Notes: generated from the sequence alone by a model not told the origin. Counted from the first letter of the stretch, positions 8,574 through 17,902 are shown. The stretch is 64,000 bases of DNA from an uncultured Eubacteriales bacterium (GCA_949287075.1 CASEEU010000012.1:17009-81008), one strand, 5' to 3'. Numbers and translations: made by a program.

Positions 8574-9272
8574 ATGAAAAAAGCAATTATTGGAGTGATA
8601 ATAGCCATTGTACTAGTAGCAATTGTAGGTATTGGTATTTTGGTAGTCAATGACTTTAAACAAGAGGACATTTTAAGACAAGAAATGTTAGAATTTGAAA
8701 ATCTAACACGCGCAGAAAATATTGACTTTGACAAAATAGATCAAAAAATACGAGAAATAAAAACAACAGGAGATTATGGTGTTTTAGAAAAAGCAATGAA
8801 AGATTATTTAGCAGATGTTGTCAATGCTACAGTTAGCATTGCAGATGTACTAAATGATGAAAAAATTGTAAATGCATTAACACCTGAAAACTACATGGAA
8901 GATGGACCAGATTTTGTTCAAACCAAACAATTTTTAGAAGAAGCAAAAGGAGAGATTGAGAAAAATAAAACAGAAGTATTAAAACTATTATCAAATGAAG
9001 GTGCTATGTCATATATAGAAAATAAAAATCTAGATCAATACTATATAGACTTATATAAAGAAATTGCTCTATCAGAGGATACAGCAATCGAAGAGGATAA
9101 TGCCGAATTAGAAGATTCTTTAAATGAAGTAGCAAGAATATTAGATATAGAAACACATGTAATTAATCTTCTTTCAGAAAATAAAAATGGTTGGGAAATT
9201 CAAGACCAAAATATTGTATTTAATAATGAAACATTGCAAAATCAATATAATGAATATATTAGTCAACTATAA
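8574..9272 (+). CDS. Hypothetical membrane-anchored extracytoplasmic protein
   Basis: 232 residues. A single N-terminal hydrophobic segment (residues 4-26) acts as signal anchor; the rest is an acidic helical domain outside the membrane with no Cys. It has a good ribosome binding site (AAAGGGG) and is 60 bases downstream of the SHOCT-like membrane protein, so the two may be co-transcribed. I do not recognise a family. Confidence 0.6.
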   Translation: MKKAIIGVIIAIVLVAIVGIGILVVNDFKQEDILRQEMLEFENLTRAENIDFDKIDQKIREIKTTGDYGVLEKAMKDYLADVVNATVSIADVLNDEKIVNALTPENYMEDGPDFVQTKQFLEEAKGEIEKNKTEVLKLLSNEGAMSYIENKNLDQYYIDLYKEIALSEDTAIEEDNAELEDSLNEVARILDIETHVINLLSENKNGWEIQDQNIVFNNETLQNQYNEYISQL

Positions 9273-9290
9273 GAAATCTATATACTGAAA

Positions 9291-9316
9291 AAGACCCCTC
9301 CGAAGAGGGGCCTTTC
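9291..9316 (-). terminator. Bidirectional terminator with UUCG-type loop
   Basis: On the minus strand GGCCCCTC-TTCG-GAGGGGTC is followed by TTTTTC: a textbook intrinsic terminator for the minus-strand ORFan. On the plus strand the same hairpin has one A-C mismatch and a shorter TTT tail, so it may also serve the gene ending at 9272. Confidence 0.8.
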
Positions 9317-9556
9317 TCATTTGAGAGATTTGTACCGCAAGTCCTCAAGAGAGATGACAGGAAACCTCTCAATCCCGTTGGTAATAATCCTCCTTTCGGA
9401 GTCATAAAGGTATCCTTCCGGAAATACAGTGGTCTCCAAAGCAAGATTGCTTACGATGAAGAACTCACTGTCAGTTGTGCAGGGAAACAGATGTCCCCTG
9501 TAGTTGTTGAGCCTTTTAAGCTCAGCACACACCTGCTGAATACCTAAACATACCAT
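9317..9556 (-). CDS. Small ORFan of foreign base composition
   Basis: 79 residues (start MVCLGIQQVC). ATG 9556 is chosen because GGAGGT (complement of 9561-9566) lies just before it; an in-frame ATG at 9595 has no such site. It has its own promoter and a strong terminator, so it looks like a real, self-contained gene. Its codons are far richer in G and C than the neighbours (many CTC, CCC, GAG-type codons). No membrane segment and no recognised domain. Confidence 0.6.
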   Translation of the reverse strand: MVCLGIQQVCAELKRLNNYRGHLFPCTTDSEFFIVSNLALETTVFPEGYLYDSERRIITNGIERFPVISLEDLRYKSLK

Positions 9557-9616
9557 AAGAACCTCCAAACAAAATGGGGGCAACAATGCATACAACCCTA
9601 ACAGAGTTGTGTATAA

Positions 9617-9645
9617 AGTATATCACAATTAACATAATTTTGCAA
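9617..9645 (-). promoter_or_regulatory. Promoter of the minus-strand ORFan
   Basis: Minus strand: TTGCAA (9640-9645), 17-base spacer, TATACT (9617-9622). It is back to back with the promoter of the acetyltransferase gene. Confidence 0.6.
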
Positions 9646-9664
9646 GAAAGGTAATAAATAAGAA

Positions 9665-9693
9665 TTGCATTTAAATGATAATTTTGATATGAT
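9665..9693 (+). promoter_or_regulatory. Promoter of the acetyltransferase gene
   Basis: TTGCAT (9665-9670), 17-base spacer, TATGAT (9688-9693) with an extended -10 TG one base upstream. Confidence 0.65.
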
Positions 9694-9732
9694 AGTTAAT
9701 AATAAGAATAGATAATGAAAAAGGAGGAAATT

Positions 9733-10287
9733 ATGGCAGAAAAAGAAAAGAGAGATAAAGGAGAATTATATAATTTAGCAAATAGCGAAGAATTGATGTT
9801 AGAAATTAGAAACTGCAAAAAAATGTGTTACGAATATAATCACATAACTCCAGATAAAATAGAAGAAAGAAAAGAATTTATCAAGAAAATATTAGGAAGT
9901 ACAGGAGATAATTTACAAGTAGAATCCAATTTTTATTGTGACTATGGATATAATACACATGTAGGAGAAAATTTCTATGTAAATCATAATTGCGTGATAT
10001 TAGATGTGGCAAAAGTAGAATTTGGGGACAATGTATTTATTGGACCAAATTGTGGCTTTTATACTGCAGGACATCCACTAGATGTAGAAACAAGAAATCA
10101 AGGATTAGAATTCGGCAAACCAATCAAAGTGGGAAATAATGTATGGATTGGTGGAAATGTGGTTGTATTACCAGGTGTGACTATAGGAGATAATGTAACA
10201 ATAGGAGCGGGAAGTGTAGTGACAAAAGATATTCCGTCAAATACAGTAGCACATGGAAATCCATGTAGAGTGGTTAAGACTATATAA
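9733..10287 (+). CDS. Maltose/galactoside-type O-acetyltransferase (left-handed beta-helix)
   Basis: 184 residues. An N-terminal helical maltose-acetyltransferase segment (MCYEYNHITPDKIEERKE) precedes a hexapeptide-repeat beta-helix: GDNVFIGPNCGF, then VGNNVWIGGNVVVLPGVTI and GDNVTIGAGSVVTKDIP. The catalytic His is in TAGHPLD. Such enzymes transfer acetyl from acetyl-CoA to sugar hydroxyls. Start ATG 9733 follows AAAGGAGG; an in-frame ATG at 9715 lacks a site. Substrate not determined by sequence. Confidence 0.9.
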   Translation: MAEKEKRDKGELYNLANSEELMLEIRNCKKMCYEYNHITPDKIEERKEFIKKILGSTGDNLQVESNFYCDYGYNTHVGENFYVNHNCVILDVAKVEFGDNVFIGPNCGFYTAGHPLDVETRNQGLEFGKPIKVGNNVWIGGNVVVLPGVTIGDNVTIGAGSVVTKDIPSNTVAHGNPCRVVKTI

Positions 10288-10321
10288 GAAAATAAAATGA
10301 TAAAACAAAGGAGAAAGATAA

Positions 10322-10703
10322 ATGTTACGGACTAGTTTATTTGATAATTTTCGTTGTTAGTTTAGTTTATTTGTTTTCATTGACAACTAAATTTAAAGGT
10401 GTAAAAAAAATAGCAGTCATATTTGGAATACTAATTTTATATAGTGTATGTCTAATATTGGGTAGTTTTTTAGGATACTTAGCAGGAGATATATATGCCC
10501 AAAAGAATAATATATTTGATCCAGGAATAGGTCATACACTAGCAATGGCATTGGAAACTGTAACATTTGTTCCTGGAATAGTAAGCATATTTATCGGATT
10601 ATATAAAAAGAAAAAAATAGGAAAAGTATTAACAATTATATGTATGTTAGGAACAATATTTCTATTCCAAACAGCATTTTTTCTATTACTGGTTAGTATG
10701 TAA
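10322..10703 (+). pseudogene. Small membrane protein with probable one-base frameshift at its start
   Basis: The main frame, from about 10326 to 10703, encodes about 125 residues with four hydrophobic segments. It has no ATG, GTG or TTG near the ribosome binding site AAGGAGA (10308-10314). An ATG sits at the right distance (10322) but in another frame, which stops after 13 codons. Removing one T at 10325-10326 would give an intact start reading MYGLVYLIIF. So the gene is either freshly frameshifted, mis-sequenced, or starts at a distant TTG (10341). No family recognised. Confidence 0.5.
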
Positions 10704-10733
10704 AATGTAATTAAAGTAAATAATAAATTTATA

Positions 10734-10764
10734 AATCACTGAATTTATCAGTGATTTTGTTTTA
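10734..10764 (+). terminator. Terminator after the small membrane gene
   Basis: Perfect nine-base stem, 10734-10742 with 10748-10756, five-base loop, tail TTGTTTT. Confidence 0.75.
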
Positions 10765-10789
10765 CAATTTGAAAAAAGCGGTATATAAT
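10761..10789 (+). promoter_or_regulatory. Promoter of the Pr6Pr gene
   Basis: TTTACA (10761-10766), 17-base spacer, TATAAT (10784-10789). Confidence 0.6.
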
Positions 10790-10814
10790 GAGGATAGAAA
10801 AGGAGGCAGGCGTT

Positions 10815-11471
10815 ATGAAAGAAAGAAAAGTTTCTATTATTTTTAAATTGCTTGTGATATTAAGCCTTCTTACAGGAATACTATTAAATGTTATTCACAC
10901 AATATCAATCAGTGCGATATTATCTTATTATACACTTCTAAGCAATGTGATTTGCTTAGTAATGTTTGTAGAAATCATGATATCCATAAAACGAAAGATA
11001 GATTACCGGTCAAATAGTGGATACTATCTTTTAAAAGGAGCTGTAGTAGTAGCGATATTAGTTACAGCAATTACCTATCAAGTATCATTAGCTCCCAATA
11101 ACTTTCAAATGGAAATATCTTATACCATACGACCAGAAAGATATTGGGCAAATATATTTGTTCATATTATTTCTCCCATTATGGTTGTAGGAGATTATTT
11201 ATTATTTGATGAAAAAGGTAATTTTAAATATTCTTATCCATTTATCTGGATGTGTATTCCTTGGGGGTATGTAATATATGTATACATATATCATGCTTTG
11301 GGAGGAAGATTCTTTGGAATAGGAGGTTCTAGAGAATATGCATATAGTTTCTTAGATTACAAACAAATAGGTTATCTAGGAGTTATCAAGTGGATTGGGG
11401 TATTTACAATATTGATTTTTGTGTTATCAAACATCTTAGTATTTTTAGACAGAAGGAAAAAGCGCAAGTGA
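10815..11471 (+). CDS. Pr6Pr family membrane protein
   Basis: 218 residues with six predicted membrane helices. The pattern of an early SYYTLLSNVICL helix, a central FVHIISPIMVVGDYLLFD helix with conserved His, Pro and Asp, and a later IWMCIPWGYVIYV helix matches the Pr6Pr (putative six-helix) family. Function is unknown. ATG 10815 follows AAGGAGG at 10800-10806. Own promoter and terminator, so a single-gene unit. Confidence 0.75.
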   Translation: MKERKVSIIFKLLVILSLLTGILLNVIHTISISAILSYYTLLSNVICLVMFVEIMISIKRKIDYRSNSGYYLLKGAVVVAILVTAITYQVSLAPNNFQMEISYTIRPERYWANIFVHIISPIMVVGDYLLFDEKGNFKYSYPFIWMCIPWGYVIYVYIYHALGGRFFGIGGSREYAYSFLDYKQIGYLGVIKWIGVFTILIFVLSNILVFLDRRKKRK

Positions 11472-11486
11472 TTTGAAAGAAAAATA

Positions 11487-11516
11487 GGGTGAGGAGAGTT
11501 CCTTACCCGTTTTTCT
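11487..11516 (+). terminator. Terminator of the Pr6Pr gene
   Basis: Eight-base stem, 11487-11494 with 11501-11508 (one G-U), then GTTTTTCTT. Confidence 0.75.
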
Positions 11517-11624
11517 TATATTATTCTATATAAATAGGAAATAAATACTTAAATTACATTGATTTTCTTATATGAAAATGTTAAAATATGGCATATAATA
11601 AGTATTTTTGTAGGAGAGAGTTTT

Positions 11625-13358
11625 ATGAAAAAACAGAATAGTAATAATAAGAAAAAAATTTTAATTGTAACAGCTTTTCCAACACATGGAGCAGGAAGTG
11701 GTGCATTAATTACAACACAAGCAAAATCATATGTAGAAAATGGAGATGAAGTTGTCATCATAACTGGCAATAATAGAACGAATTTTGACAAATTAGATGG
11801 TGTTAGATACCATGTCGTACCGTTTACAGCTGAAACTGAAAATCCAGAAAAGATAGAAGGGCAATGTCCATTTAATTATTTAATGTTTACTACACATACA
11901 GAAAGTACGGCAAATTTTTGGAATATTAGTTTAGAACAATTAGAAGAATATAATAAAGCATTTGAAAAAGCAATCAGAAAAGAGATAAGAGAATTTCATC
12001 CAGATATTATACATGCACAACACAACTGGTTAACAAGTAGTATTTGTAATAATTTTAATTTACCAGTTGCTCTTACAATTCATGGAACAGATTTAATGGG
12101 ATACATAAAAGCAGGAGAAGAATTAAAAAAAGTTAAAGAACAAATTACAGAAAAGAAAAAACAATTAGAGAAATCTGGGGATAAAAAAGGATTAAATAAT
12201 ATAAGAAATATTGAAGAAATATATATGAGATCTACTTCAAAATCCGAAATTATGAAACAATTAAAAGAAGCAATAAAATCAAAAAAGATAGATATTACAA
12301 AGGGAGAATTAGCAGAACTTATTAGTTTATATGACTCTAAAACTATATATGAACAATATAAAAGAGAAGCAGAAAAATCAGCCAAAGAATCAGAAAGAAT
12401 TATTGTGATTTCTGATGCACAAGAACATCAATTTAATGAATTATTTCCTGGAAATGAAGAGCGAGTTAGATTATTAGAAAATGGTTATGATACAAAAACA
12501 TTTTATCAAGATAAAGATGTTAAAAGAGAAGAAATTATTTCAGATTTAATCGGAAAAGAAAATGCTGATTATGATAATATGGTATTATTCGTTGGAAAGT
12601 TTGCAGATTTTAAAGGAATTGATGCTTTATTAGATGCAGCAAAAATTTATGAGGAAGATAGTCATTATAAAGGTAAAAAAACAGAAACAGTAATTGTTGG
12701 TTCTGGAGTATTAGATGAAAAATTAAGACAACAAGCAGAAACTTTACAATTGAAAAATACGCATTTTGTAGGAAGAAAAAATCATAAAGAGATTTGCAAA
12801 CTACAAAATTTAACAAATGTTTCATTAATACCATCTAGAAACGAACCATTTGGATTAGTTGTTATTGAAGGAACAGCTTGTGGGCACCCTGTTATTGCAA
12901 CAAATTCAGGTGGAATACCAGGAATATTAAATGTAGGTAAAAAAGATATTTCTGACAAATCCAAAACATATGTAACAGAATTAGGAATTTTAATACCACC
13001 ATTGCCAGACAGACCAAATGAGTTAGATAATCAAGGAAAAGAAAAATTAGATGAAATAACTACTCTATATTCTATGATAGATGATGAAGATCAAAAAATG
13101 ATGTTTATAAAAGAAAAATCCAAAGAATTACAAATAAAAGAAAGTGTGTTGAAGAAATATCTAAGTGAATATATGAGAACAGTAAATGCTTTAAGTGCTT
13201 CTGTTATTGATATTTGTGATAAAAAATTAGAATTTAATAATGATAAAATTGCACAATATACAAAAAATACATATTCACAAGAAATTATAAGAGACAAATT
13301 ATTAGGCATATTTGACGAAGCAGAAGAAGAACATCAAAAAAAAATAGAGAGTAGATAA
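11625..13358 (+). CDS. Glycosyltransferase family 4 protein
   Basis: 577 residues, two Rossmann domains of the GT-B fold. N-terminal: KILIVTAFPTHGAGSGALITT, with DIIHAQHNWLTSS and LTIHGTDLMGY. C-terminal: LFVGKFADFKGIDALLDAA and the sugar-nucleotide binding EX7E region in IPSRNEPFGLVVIEGTACG followed by ATNSGGIPGIL. A charged helical insertion of about 80 residues between the domains and a helical C-terminal tail make it longer than most GT4 enzymes. Retaining transferase; acceptor unknown. Start ATG 11625 is set by AGGAGAG (11612-11618). Confidence 0.88.
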   Translation: MKKQNSNNKKKILIVTAFPTHGAGSGALITTQAKSYVENGDEVVIITGNNRTNFDKLDGVRYHVVPFTAETENPEKIEGQCPFNYLMFTTHTESTANFWNISLEQLEEYNKAFEKAIRKEIREFHPDIIHAQHNWLTSSICNNFNLPVALTIHGTDLMGYIKAGEELKKVKEQITEKKKQLEKSGDKKGLNNIRNIEEIYMRSTSKSEIMKQLKEAIKSKKIDITKGELAELISLYDSKTIYEQYKREAEKSAKESERIIVISDAQEHQFNELFPGNEERVRLLENGYDTKTFYQDKDVKREEIISDLIGKENADYDNMVLFVGKFADFKGIDALLDAAKIYEEDSHYKGKKTETVIVGSGVLDEKLRQQAETLQLKNTHFVGRKNHKEICKLQNLTNVSLIPSRNEPFGLVVIEGTACGHPVIATNSGGIPGILNVGKKDISDKSKTYVTELGILIPPLPDRPNELDNQGKEKLDEITTLYSMIDDEDQKMMFIKEKSKELQIKESVLKKYLSEYMRTVNALSASVIDICDKKLEFNNDKIAQYTKNTYSQEIIRDKLLGIFDEAEEEHQKKIESR

Positions 13359-13422
13359 GTAGATAGACATGTTTTATTAAGAATAGGATAAAATATAAAA
13401 ATAATATAAAGGAGGAATCAGT

Positions 13423-14415
13423 ATGGAAAAGCTAATACCAGAGAAATTAAAAAAAGGTGATGAAATTCGAGTAATTGCACCTTCTAGAAGTATGACAATC
13501 TTAGGAAAGGATTGTATAGAACTCGCAACAAAACGTTTAGAAGATGAAGGATTTAAAGTTACATTTGCAGAACATGTCATGGATTCTTTTGATGATGACT
13601 ATAATTGTGCTAAAATAGAAGATAGAGTAAAAGATTTAGAAGATGCTTTTAAAGATAAAAATGTAAAAGCCATATTAACGGTTATTGGTGGATACAATTC
13701 TAATCAATTATTACGATATATAGATTATAATATTATAAAAGAAAATCCTAAAATTTTATGTGGTTATTCCGATATTACAGCTTTATTAGATTCTATTTAT
13801 GCAAAAACTGGACTAGTAACCTATTATGGACCACATTATTCAAGTTTTGGTATGAAAAAAGGATTTGAATATACTTTAGAATATTTTAGAAAAATGTTCA
13901 TAGAAGAAAATGAAGAAATTGATATATTATCATCTAAAGAATGGAGTGACGATGCTTGGTTTATTGACCAAGAAAATAGAGAATTTATTGAAAATAAAGG
14001 TTATTTAACTATCAATGAAGGAAAAGCAGAAGGAGAAATTGTTGGTGGTAATTTATGCACATTAAATTTATTGCAAGGTACAGAATATATGCCAGACGTA
14101 GAAAACAAAATCTTATTTTTAGAAGATGATGGAATGGCAGGCAATACTTTTCTAATGGAATTTGATAGAAACTTACAATCTTTATTACACACATTAAAAA
14201 ATGTAAAAGGAATTGTGATAGGAAGAGCACAGAAAAACTGCAATATGGCAGATGAGAAATGGATAAAATTAATCAAAAATAAAGCAGAATTAAATGGTAT
14301 ACCTGTGATAGCTAATGTAGACTTTGGCCATACAACACCAATTTGTACATTCCCAATTGGAGGATATGCCAAAATAGAAGCCAAGGATGGAAAAGCAAGT
14401 ATACAAATAAGGTAA
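13423..14415 (+). CDS. S66 family LD-carboxypeptidase (MccF/LdcA-like)
   Basis: 330 residues. The S66 serine nucleophile is Ser116 in GYSDIT, with GGYNSNQLLRYID before it and the general-base His303 in DFGHTTP near the C-terminus; the acidic member is likely in LFLEDDG. The family includes LD-carboxypeptidases that trim tetrapeptide stems in peptidoglycan recycling and MccF-type enzymes that cleave peptide-nucleotide antibiotics. The sequence alone does not separate the two. Ribosome binding site AAAGGAGG, start ATG 13423. Confidence 0.88.
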   Translation: MEKLIPEKLKKGDEIRVIAPSRSMTILGKDCIELATKRLEDEGFKVTFAEHVMDSFDDDYNCAKIEDRVKDLEDAFKDKNVKAILTVIGGYNSNQLLRYIDYNIIKENPKILCGYSDITALLDSIYAKTGLVTYYGPHYSSFGMKKGFEYTLEYFRKMFIEENEEIDILSSKEWSDDAWFIDQENREFIENKGYLTINEGKAEGEIVGGNLCTLNLLQGTEYMPDVENKILFLEDDGMAGNTFLMEFDRNLQSLLHTLKNVKGIVIGRAQKNCNMADEKWIKLIKNKAELNGIPVIANVDFGHTTPICTFPIGGYAKIEAKDGKASIQIR

Positions 14416-14435
14416 CTTTAAAAGTTGTGAAAAAT

Positions 14436-14470
14436 GGAGAAAATCTATATATTGATTTTCTCCTATATTA
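14436..14470 (+). terminator. Terminator after the S66 peptidase
   Basis: Perfect ten-base stem, 14436-14445 with 14454-14463, then a T/A-rich tail. Confidence 0.55.
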
Positions 14471-14637
14471 ATATAGTCTAATATGATATTGTAACCTTTC
14501 TGGGAAAAATGGTAATATATAAATAGATAAAATGGAAAATACTGTTGTTGCCAATATTTATAAAGTTATGCTAAAATATATTTGAGGTAAAGAACAACGA
14601 ATGAATAAATGATAAGTGAAGAGTAAAGGAAAAGTAT

Positions 14638-15474
14638 ATGAAAAAAATAAAAGAAGATGGAATAAGAAATATCATACATACAAATATTTGTATCATATTA
14701 ATGATACTTATTGTGTTGGTTCTTACCATTGTATATAAATATATTACATATAAAAATGAAATACAGGCATCGTTAGAAACAAGTGTAAATGTAGAAGAGT
14801 TATATAATACATCAAAAATAGAAGAAGCAGAAGTAATAGAAGAGGAAAATAAAAGAGATATTGATAGTCATACATCTGATTGGGAATTATTATTAGTAAA
14901 TAAAAAGCATGAAGTCCCAGAAGGATATATTCTAGAATTAGAGGAAGTGGAAAGTGGTCATCAAGTAGACAAAAGAATTGCTAAATCATTAGAGCAAATG
15001 TTATCTGATGCTAGAAAAGAAGGATTATCTCCTATTATTTGTTCAAGTTATCGAACAAATGCCAAACAACAAAAGTTATATAATAATAAAGTTAGAGAAT
15101 ATAAAAGATGGGGATGTAGTTCAGAAGAAGCCGAAGAACTTGCATCTTATTGGGTAGCAATTCCAGGAACAGGAGAACATGAAACAGGACTGGCAGTTGA
15201 TATTGTATCTAGAGATTATCAAATATTAGATGAGAAACAAGAACAGACAGATGTACAAAAATGGTTAATAGATAATTCATATAAATATGGATTTGCTTTA
15301 AGGTATCCAACAGATAAAAAAGACATTACAATGATAAATTATGAACCATGGCATTACAGATACGTTGGAGTCGACAATGCAACATATATGAAAGAACATG
15401 ATATGTGTTTAGAAGAATATATTGAGTATTTAAAGCAATTAGAAGAAGAGGATTATAATGAAATTGTTTTATAG
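14638..15474 (+). CDS. VanY-type D-Ala-D-Ala carboxypeptidase (M15B)
   Basis: 278 residues. An N-terminal membrane anchor (about residues 15-37) is followed by an acidic linker and the zinc peptidase domain. Motifs: SSYRTNAKQQKLY, the zinc ligands in GEHETGLAVDI (SxHxxGxAxD type) and EPWHYRYVG near residue 238-246. It trims the terminal D-Ala of peptidoglycan stems outside the membrane. The first S of the usual SxHxxG is E here, which many VanY-like proteins tolerate. Nearby S66 peptidase suggests a small cell-wall cluster. Confidence 0.9.
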   Translation: MKKIKEDGIRNIIHTNICIILMILIVLVLTIVYKYITYKNEIQASLETSVNVEELYNTSKIEEAEVIEEENKRDIDSHTSDWELLLVNKKHEVPEGYILELEEVESGHQVDKRIAKSLEQMLSDARKEGLSPIICSSYRTNAKQQKLYNNKVREYKRWGCSSEEAEELASYWVAIPGTGEHETGLAVDIVSRDYQILDEKQEQTDVQKWLIDNSYKYGFALRYPTDKKDITMINYEPWHYRYVGVDNATYMKEHDMCLEEYIEYLKQLEEEDYNEIVL

Positions 15475-15480
15475 CAAAAG

Positions 15481-15511
15481 GTACAATAATGTAATTTATT
15501 GTGCTTTTTTT
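15481..15511 (+). terminator. Terminator of the VanY-type gene
   Basis: Nine-base stem, 15481-15489 with 15496-15504 (one T-G), then seven T. Confidence 0.85.
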
Positions 15512-15573
15512 GTTGTAATCCAATAATTGTTATGATAGAATTTTTTTGAAATAACAATAGAAAGGTGAAAAAT

Positions 15574-16371
15574 ATGTATAAAATTATTTTTATTGATATA
15601 GATGGAACATTAAGAAATGATAGAAAGGAAATAACAGAAAAAACTAAAGAAGCAATACATAAAGTTGTAGAAAAAGGAATGCATGTAGCCATCTGTTCAG
15701 GAAGACCAGGGAAATATGTAGAAGAGGTAAGCAAAGAAGCATTAGCTAGTAGTTATGTGATTGGTTGTAATGGTGGAGAAATCTATGATTATGAAGAAAA
15801 GAAAATGATATATGTAAATGCTTTAGAAAATGAAGAAGTAATAACATTATGGCATATGGCTGAAAGATATGATGTGCAGCTTATCATGGTTTCTAATGGA
15901 AAAAGAATTGTAAGAAAACAAACAGATGATGAAACAGATATTATTTTAGAAGAATCAATAGAAAATTTTGTAATAGATAATCCAGTTACACAATGTGTTT
16001 TTTCAAGTATGGAATTGGAAAGTATACAAAGCATTAAAGAAGAAATAAACTTGAAAAATTTAGGAATTGTCAATTTATCAAAATGTTTAATAAATAATGA
16101 GCTACCAAAAGAAAGGCCCTTTTTCCTAGACGTTACTTGTAAGGGTACAAGTAAAGGAGAAGCAATTAAAAAATTGTGTAAATATTTAAAGATAGATTTG
16201 AAAGATAGTGTGGCAATAGGAGATAGCTATAATGATATAACCATGTTTGAAGCTGTAGGACATTCTGTAGCTATGGGAAATGCACCAGAAGATATAAAAA
16301 GAATTGTAGACGAAGTGACAGATACTAATAATGAAGATGGTGTAGCAAAGTTTTTAGAAAAATTAAATTGA
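15574..16371 (+). CDS. Cof-type HAD-IIB family phosphatase
   Basis: 265 residues. HAD motif I IFIDIDGTLRND (nucleophile Asp and acid Asp), motif II in ICSGRPG, the C2B cap in the middle, motif III Lys in KGTSKGEAIKKL and motif IV GDSYNDITMFEA. Members dephosphorylate sugar phosphates, flavin or PLP intermediates; substrate unknown. The ATG at 15574 is preferred over the in-frame GTG at 15565 by analogy to the sister gene that starts MYKMICLDLDG. Confidence 0.9.
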   Translation: MYKIIFIDIDGTLRNDRKEITEKTKEAIHKVVEKGMHVAICSGRPGKYVEEVSKEALASSYVIGCNGGEIYDYEEKKMIYVNALENEEVITLWHMAERYDVQLIMVSNGKRIVRKQTDDETDIILEESIENFVIDNPVTQCVFSSMELESIQSIKEEINLKNLGIVNLSKCLINNELPKERPFFLDVTCKGTSKGEAIKKLCKYLKIDLKDSVAIGDSYNDITMFEAVGHSVAMGNAPEDIKRIVDEVTDTNNEDGVAKFLEKLN

Positions 16372-16441
16372 GAATATATATAAATTTTACTAAATACAGT
16401 AAATCCTTTAAGGATAAACTAAATAAAAGGAGAGGAATCAT

Positions 16442-17302
16442 ATGTATAAAATGATTTGTTTAGATTTAGATGGTACTGTACTAAATGATTGCAAAGAAAT
16501 TAGTAAAGAGAATATAAATCTTATCAGAAGAGCATGTAATGAAAAAGGAATTATATGTGTATTTGCAACTGGTAGACCATTAGAATATGTAAATAAAATA
16601 TGCAATTCATCTGATAGCTTTTTGACTAATTATATAATTGCAAGTAATGGTGCTATTATAAAAGATAATAAAAATAATGAAGTTATTTATAAAGCTTCTA
16701 TTACAAATGCACAATTATTAGACCTTAAGAATATCTTTTCAGAGGAAAATGCAGATTATATGATAGTTTATACAGATACGCAACAAATAATGAGAGAAGC
16801 AAGAAACGCTAAGGCGTTAAAAGATTCAGCAATAATAGTCAATAAAAAAGATTCAGAACTTAAACATATAGAAGATGCAATAAAAAACAATCCTAATCTT
16901 TCAAGCTTGCTATGTATGATAGGAGGAGATACTTCAGTATTAGAAAACATTATTTCCAGATTAAAAGAAATAAAAGGGCTAGAAACACCTGGTATTGGTA
17001 ATTATTTACATAAAACAGAAACATACTCATTTGAGTCTAAATTTATAGATGTCATGAAAAAAGGTTGTAGTAAAAAGAATGCTATATATTTTTTAGCAGA
17101 TAAATTAAAAATAAAAAAAGAGGAAATTATTGTAATGGGAGATGGAAGCAATGATTTGTCAATGTTTGAGTGCGCAGGATTAAAAATAGCAATGGAAAAT
17201 GCTGATGAAAAATTAAAAGAGAAGGCAGACTTTATTACAGCAAGTAATAATGATGATGGTGTTGCAAAAGCAATTCAAAAATTTGTATTTAATGAAGCAT
17301 AA
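16442..17302 (+). CDS. Cof-type HAD-IIB family phosphatase
   Basis: 286 residues; paralogue of the gene just upstream. Motif I CLDLDGTVLND, motif II FATGRP, motif III in KGCSKKNAIYFLAD and motif IV GDGSNDLSMFECAG. The spacing of 70 bases and the shared domain order suggest tandem duplication. Ribosome binding site AAAAGGAGAGG. Substrate unknown. Confidence 0.9.
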   Translation: MYKMICLDLDGTVLNDCKEISKENINLIRRACNEKGIICVFATGRPLEYVNKICNSSDSFLTNYIIASNGAIIKDNKNNEVIYKASITNAQLLDLKNIFSEENADYMIVYTDTQQIMREARNAKALKDSAIIVNKKDSELKHIEDAIKNNPNLSSLLCMIGGDTSVLENIISRLKEIKGLETPGIGNYLHKTETYSFESKFIDVMKKGCSKKNAIYFLADKLKIKKEEIIVMGDGSNDLSMFECAGLKIAMENADEKLKEKADFITASNNDDGVAKAIQKFVFNEA

Positions 17303-17314
17303 TAAATTTAAGAT

Positions 17315-17344
17315 TTAAAGAGGTTGCTTTCACAACCTCTTTAA
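17315..17344. terminator. Hairpin between convergent genes
   Basis: Twelve-base stem, 17315-17326 with 17333-17344, six-base loop. It lies between the HAD gene (+) and the unknown gene (-) and probably ends both, though neither side has a long T run. Confidence 0.55.
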
Positions 17345-17353
17345 CAGTATCAA

Positions 17354-17902
17354 TCATTTTTTATTATAATATTCTTTCAGCCATTTTTTTAAGACTTTGT
17401 TATACAAGAAATTGACCCATTCGTAATCAACATCCCATATGCAGGTATGCAAGTCACTAAACCAATACTCTACTTCACGGTTTCTGGTACTTTTAGATTT
17501 CATTCTAACATACAGTTTACCATCTATAAAACATTTGGAAAGGACCTGCCATTTTGCATGTTTGTGATCAATCTGTTCCAAAAAAGCAGAAAGTTGTTTT
17601 TCTGAAATGCTATTTACAATCTGATTTTCATCTCCAAGTCCACAACTGTCACTATCCATATAGTAAATAGTAGAGCAATTTTTTAGATCAGAAGGTATCA
17701 TAGACTGATTTCCAAAGGATTCCAATAAGAAAATAGAATCTTTGATTTCAATTAACTTTATTTGTATAGGCTTTGACTTTAGTCTTATAAATGTAGCTAA
17801 TTCAGCATTTTTAATAAGTATGATTGAATTTTTTTCACAAATTTGCGTAAAATCTGAAAGTGAATAATTATAACCTCCAATGTTTACACGTCTAATTATC
17901 AT
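17354..17902 (-). CDS. Hypothetical protein
   Basis: 182 residues, soluble, with many aromatic residues in the C-terminal half (EYWFSDLHTCIWDVDYEW). The start is taken at 17902 because AAGGAGG (complement of 17908-17914) lies five bases before it; an ATG at 17926 is in frame but has no site. No family is recognised. It stands alone on the minus strand. Confidence 0.6.
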   Translation of the reverse strand: MIIRRVNIGGYNYSLSDFTQICEKNSIILIKNAELATFIRLKSKPIQIKLIEIKDSIFLLESFGNQSMIPSDLKNCSTIYYMDSDSCGLGDENQIVNSISEKQLSAFLEQIDHKHAKWQVLSKCFIDGKLYVRMKSKSTRNREVEYWFSDLHTCIWDVDYEWVNFLYNKVLKKWLKEYYNKK

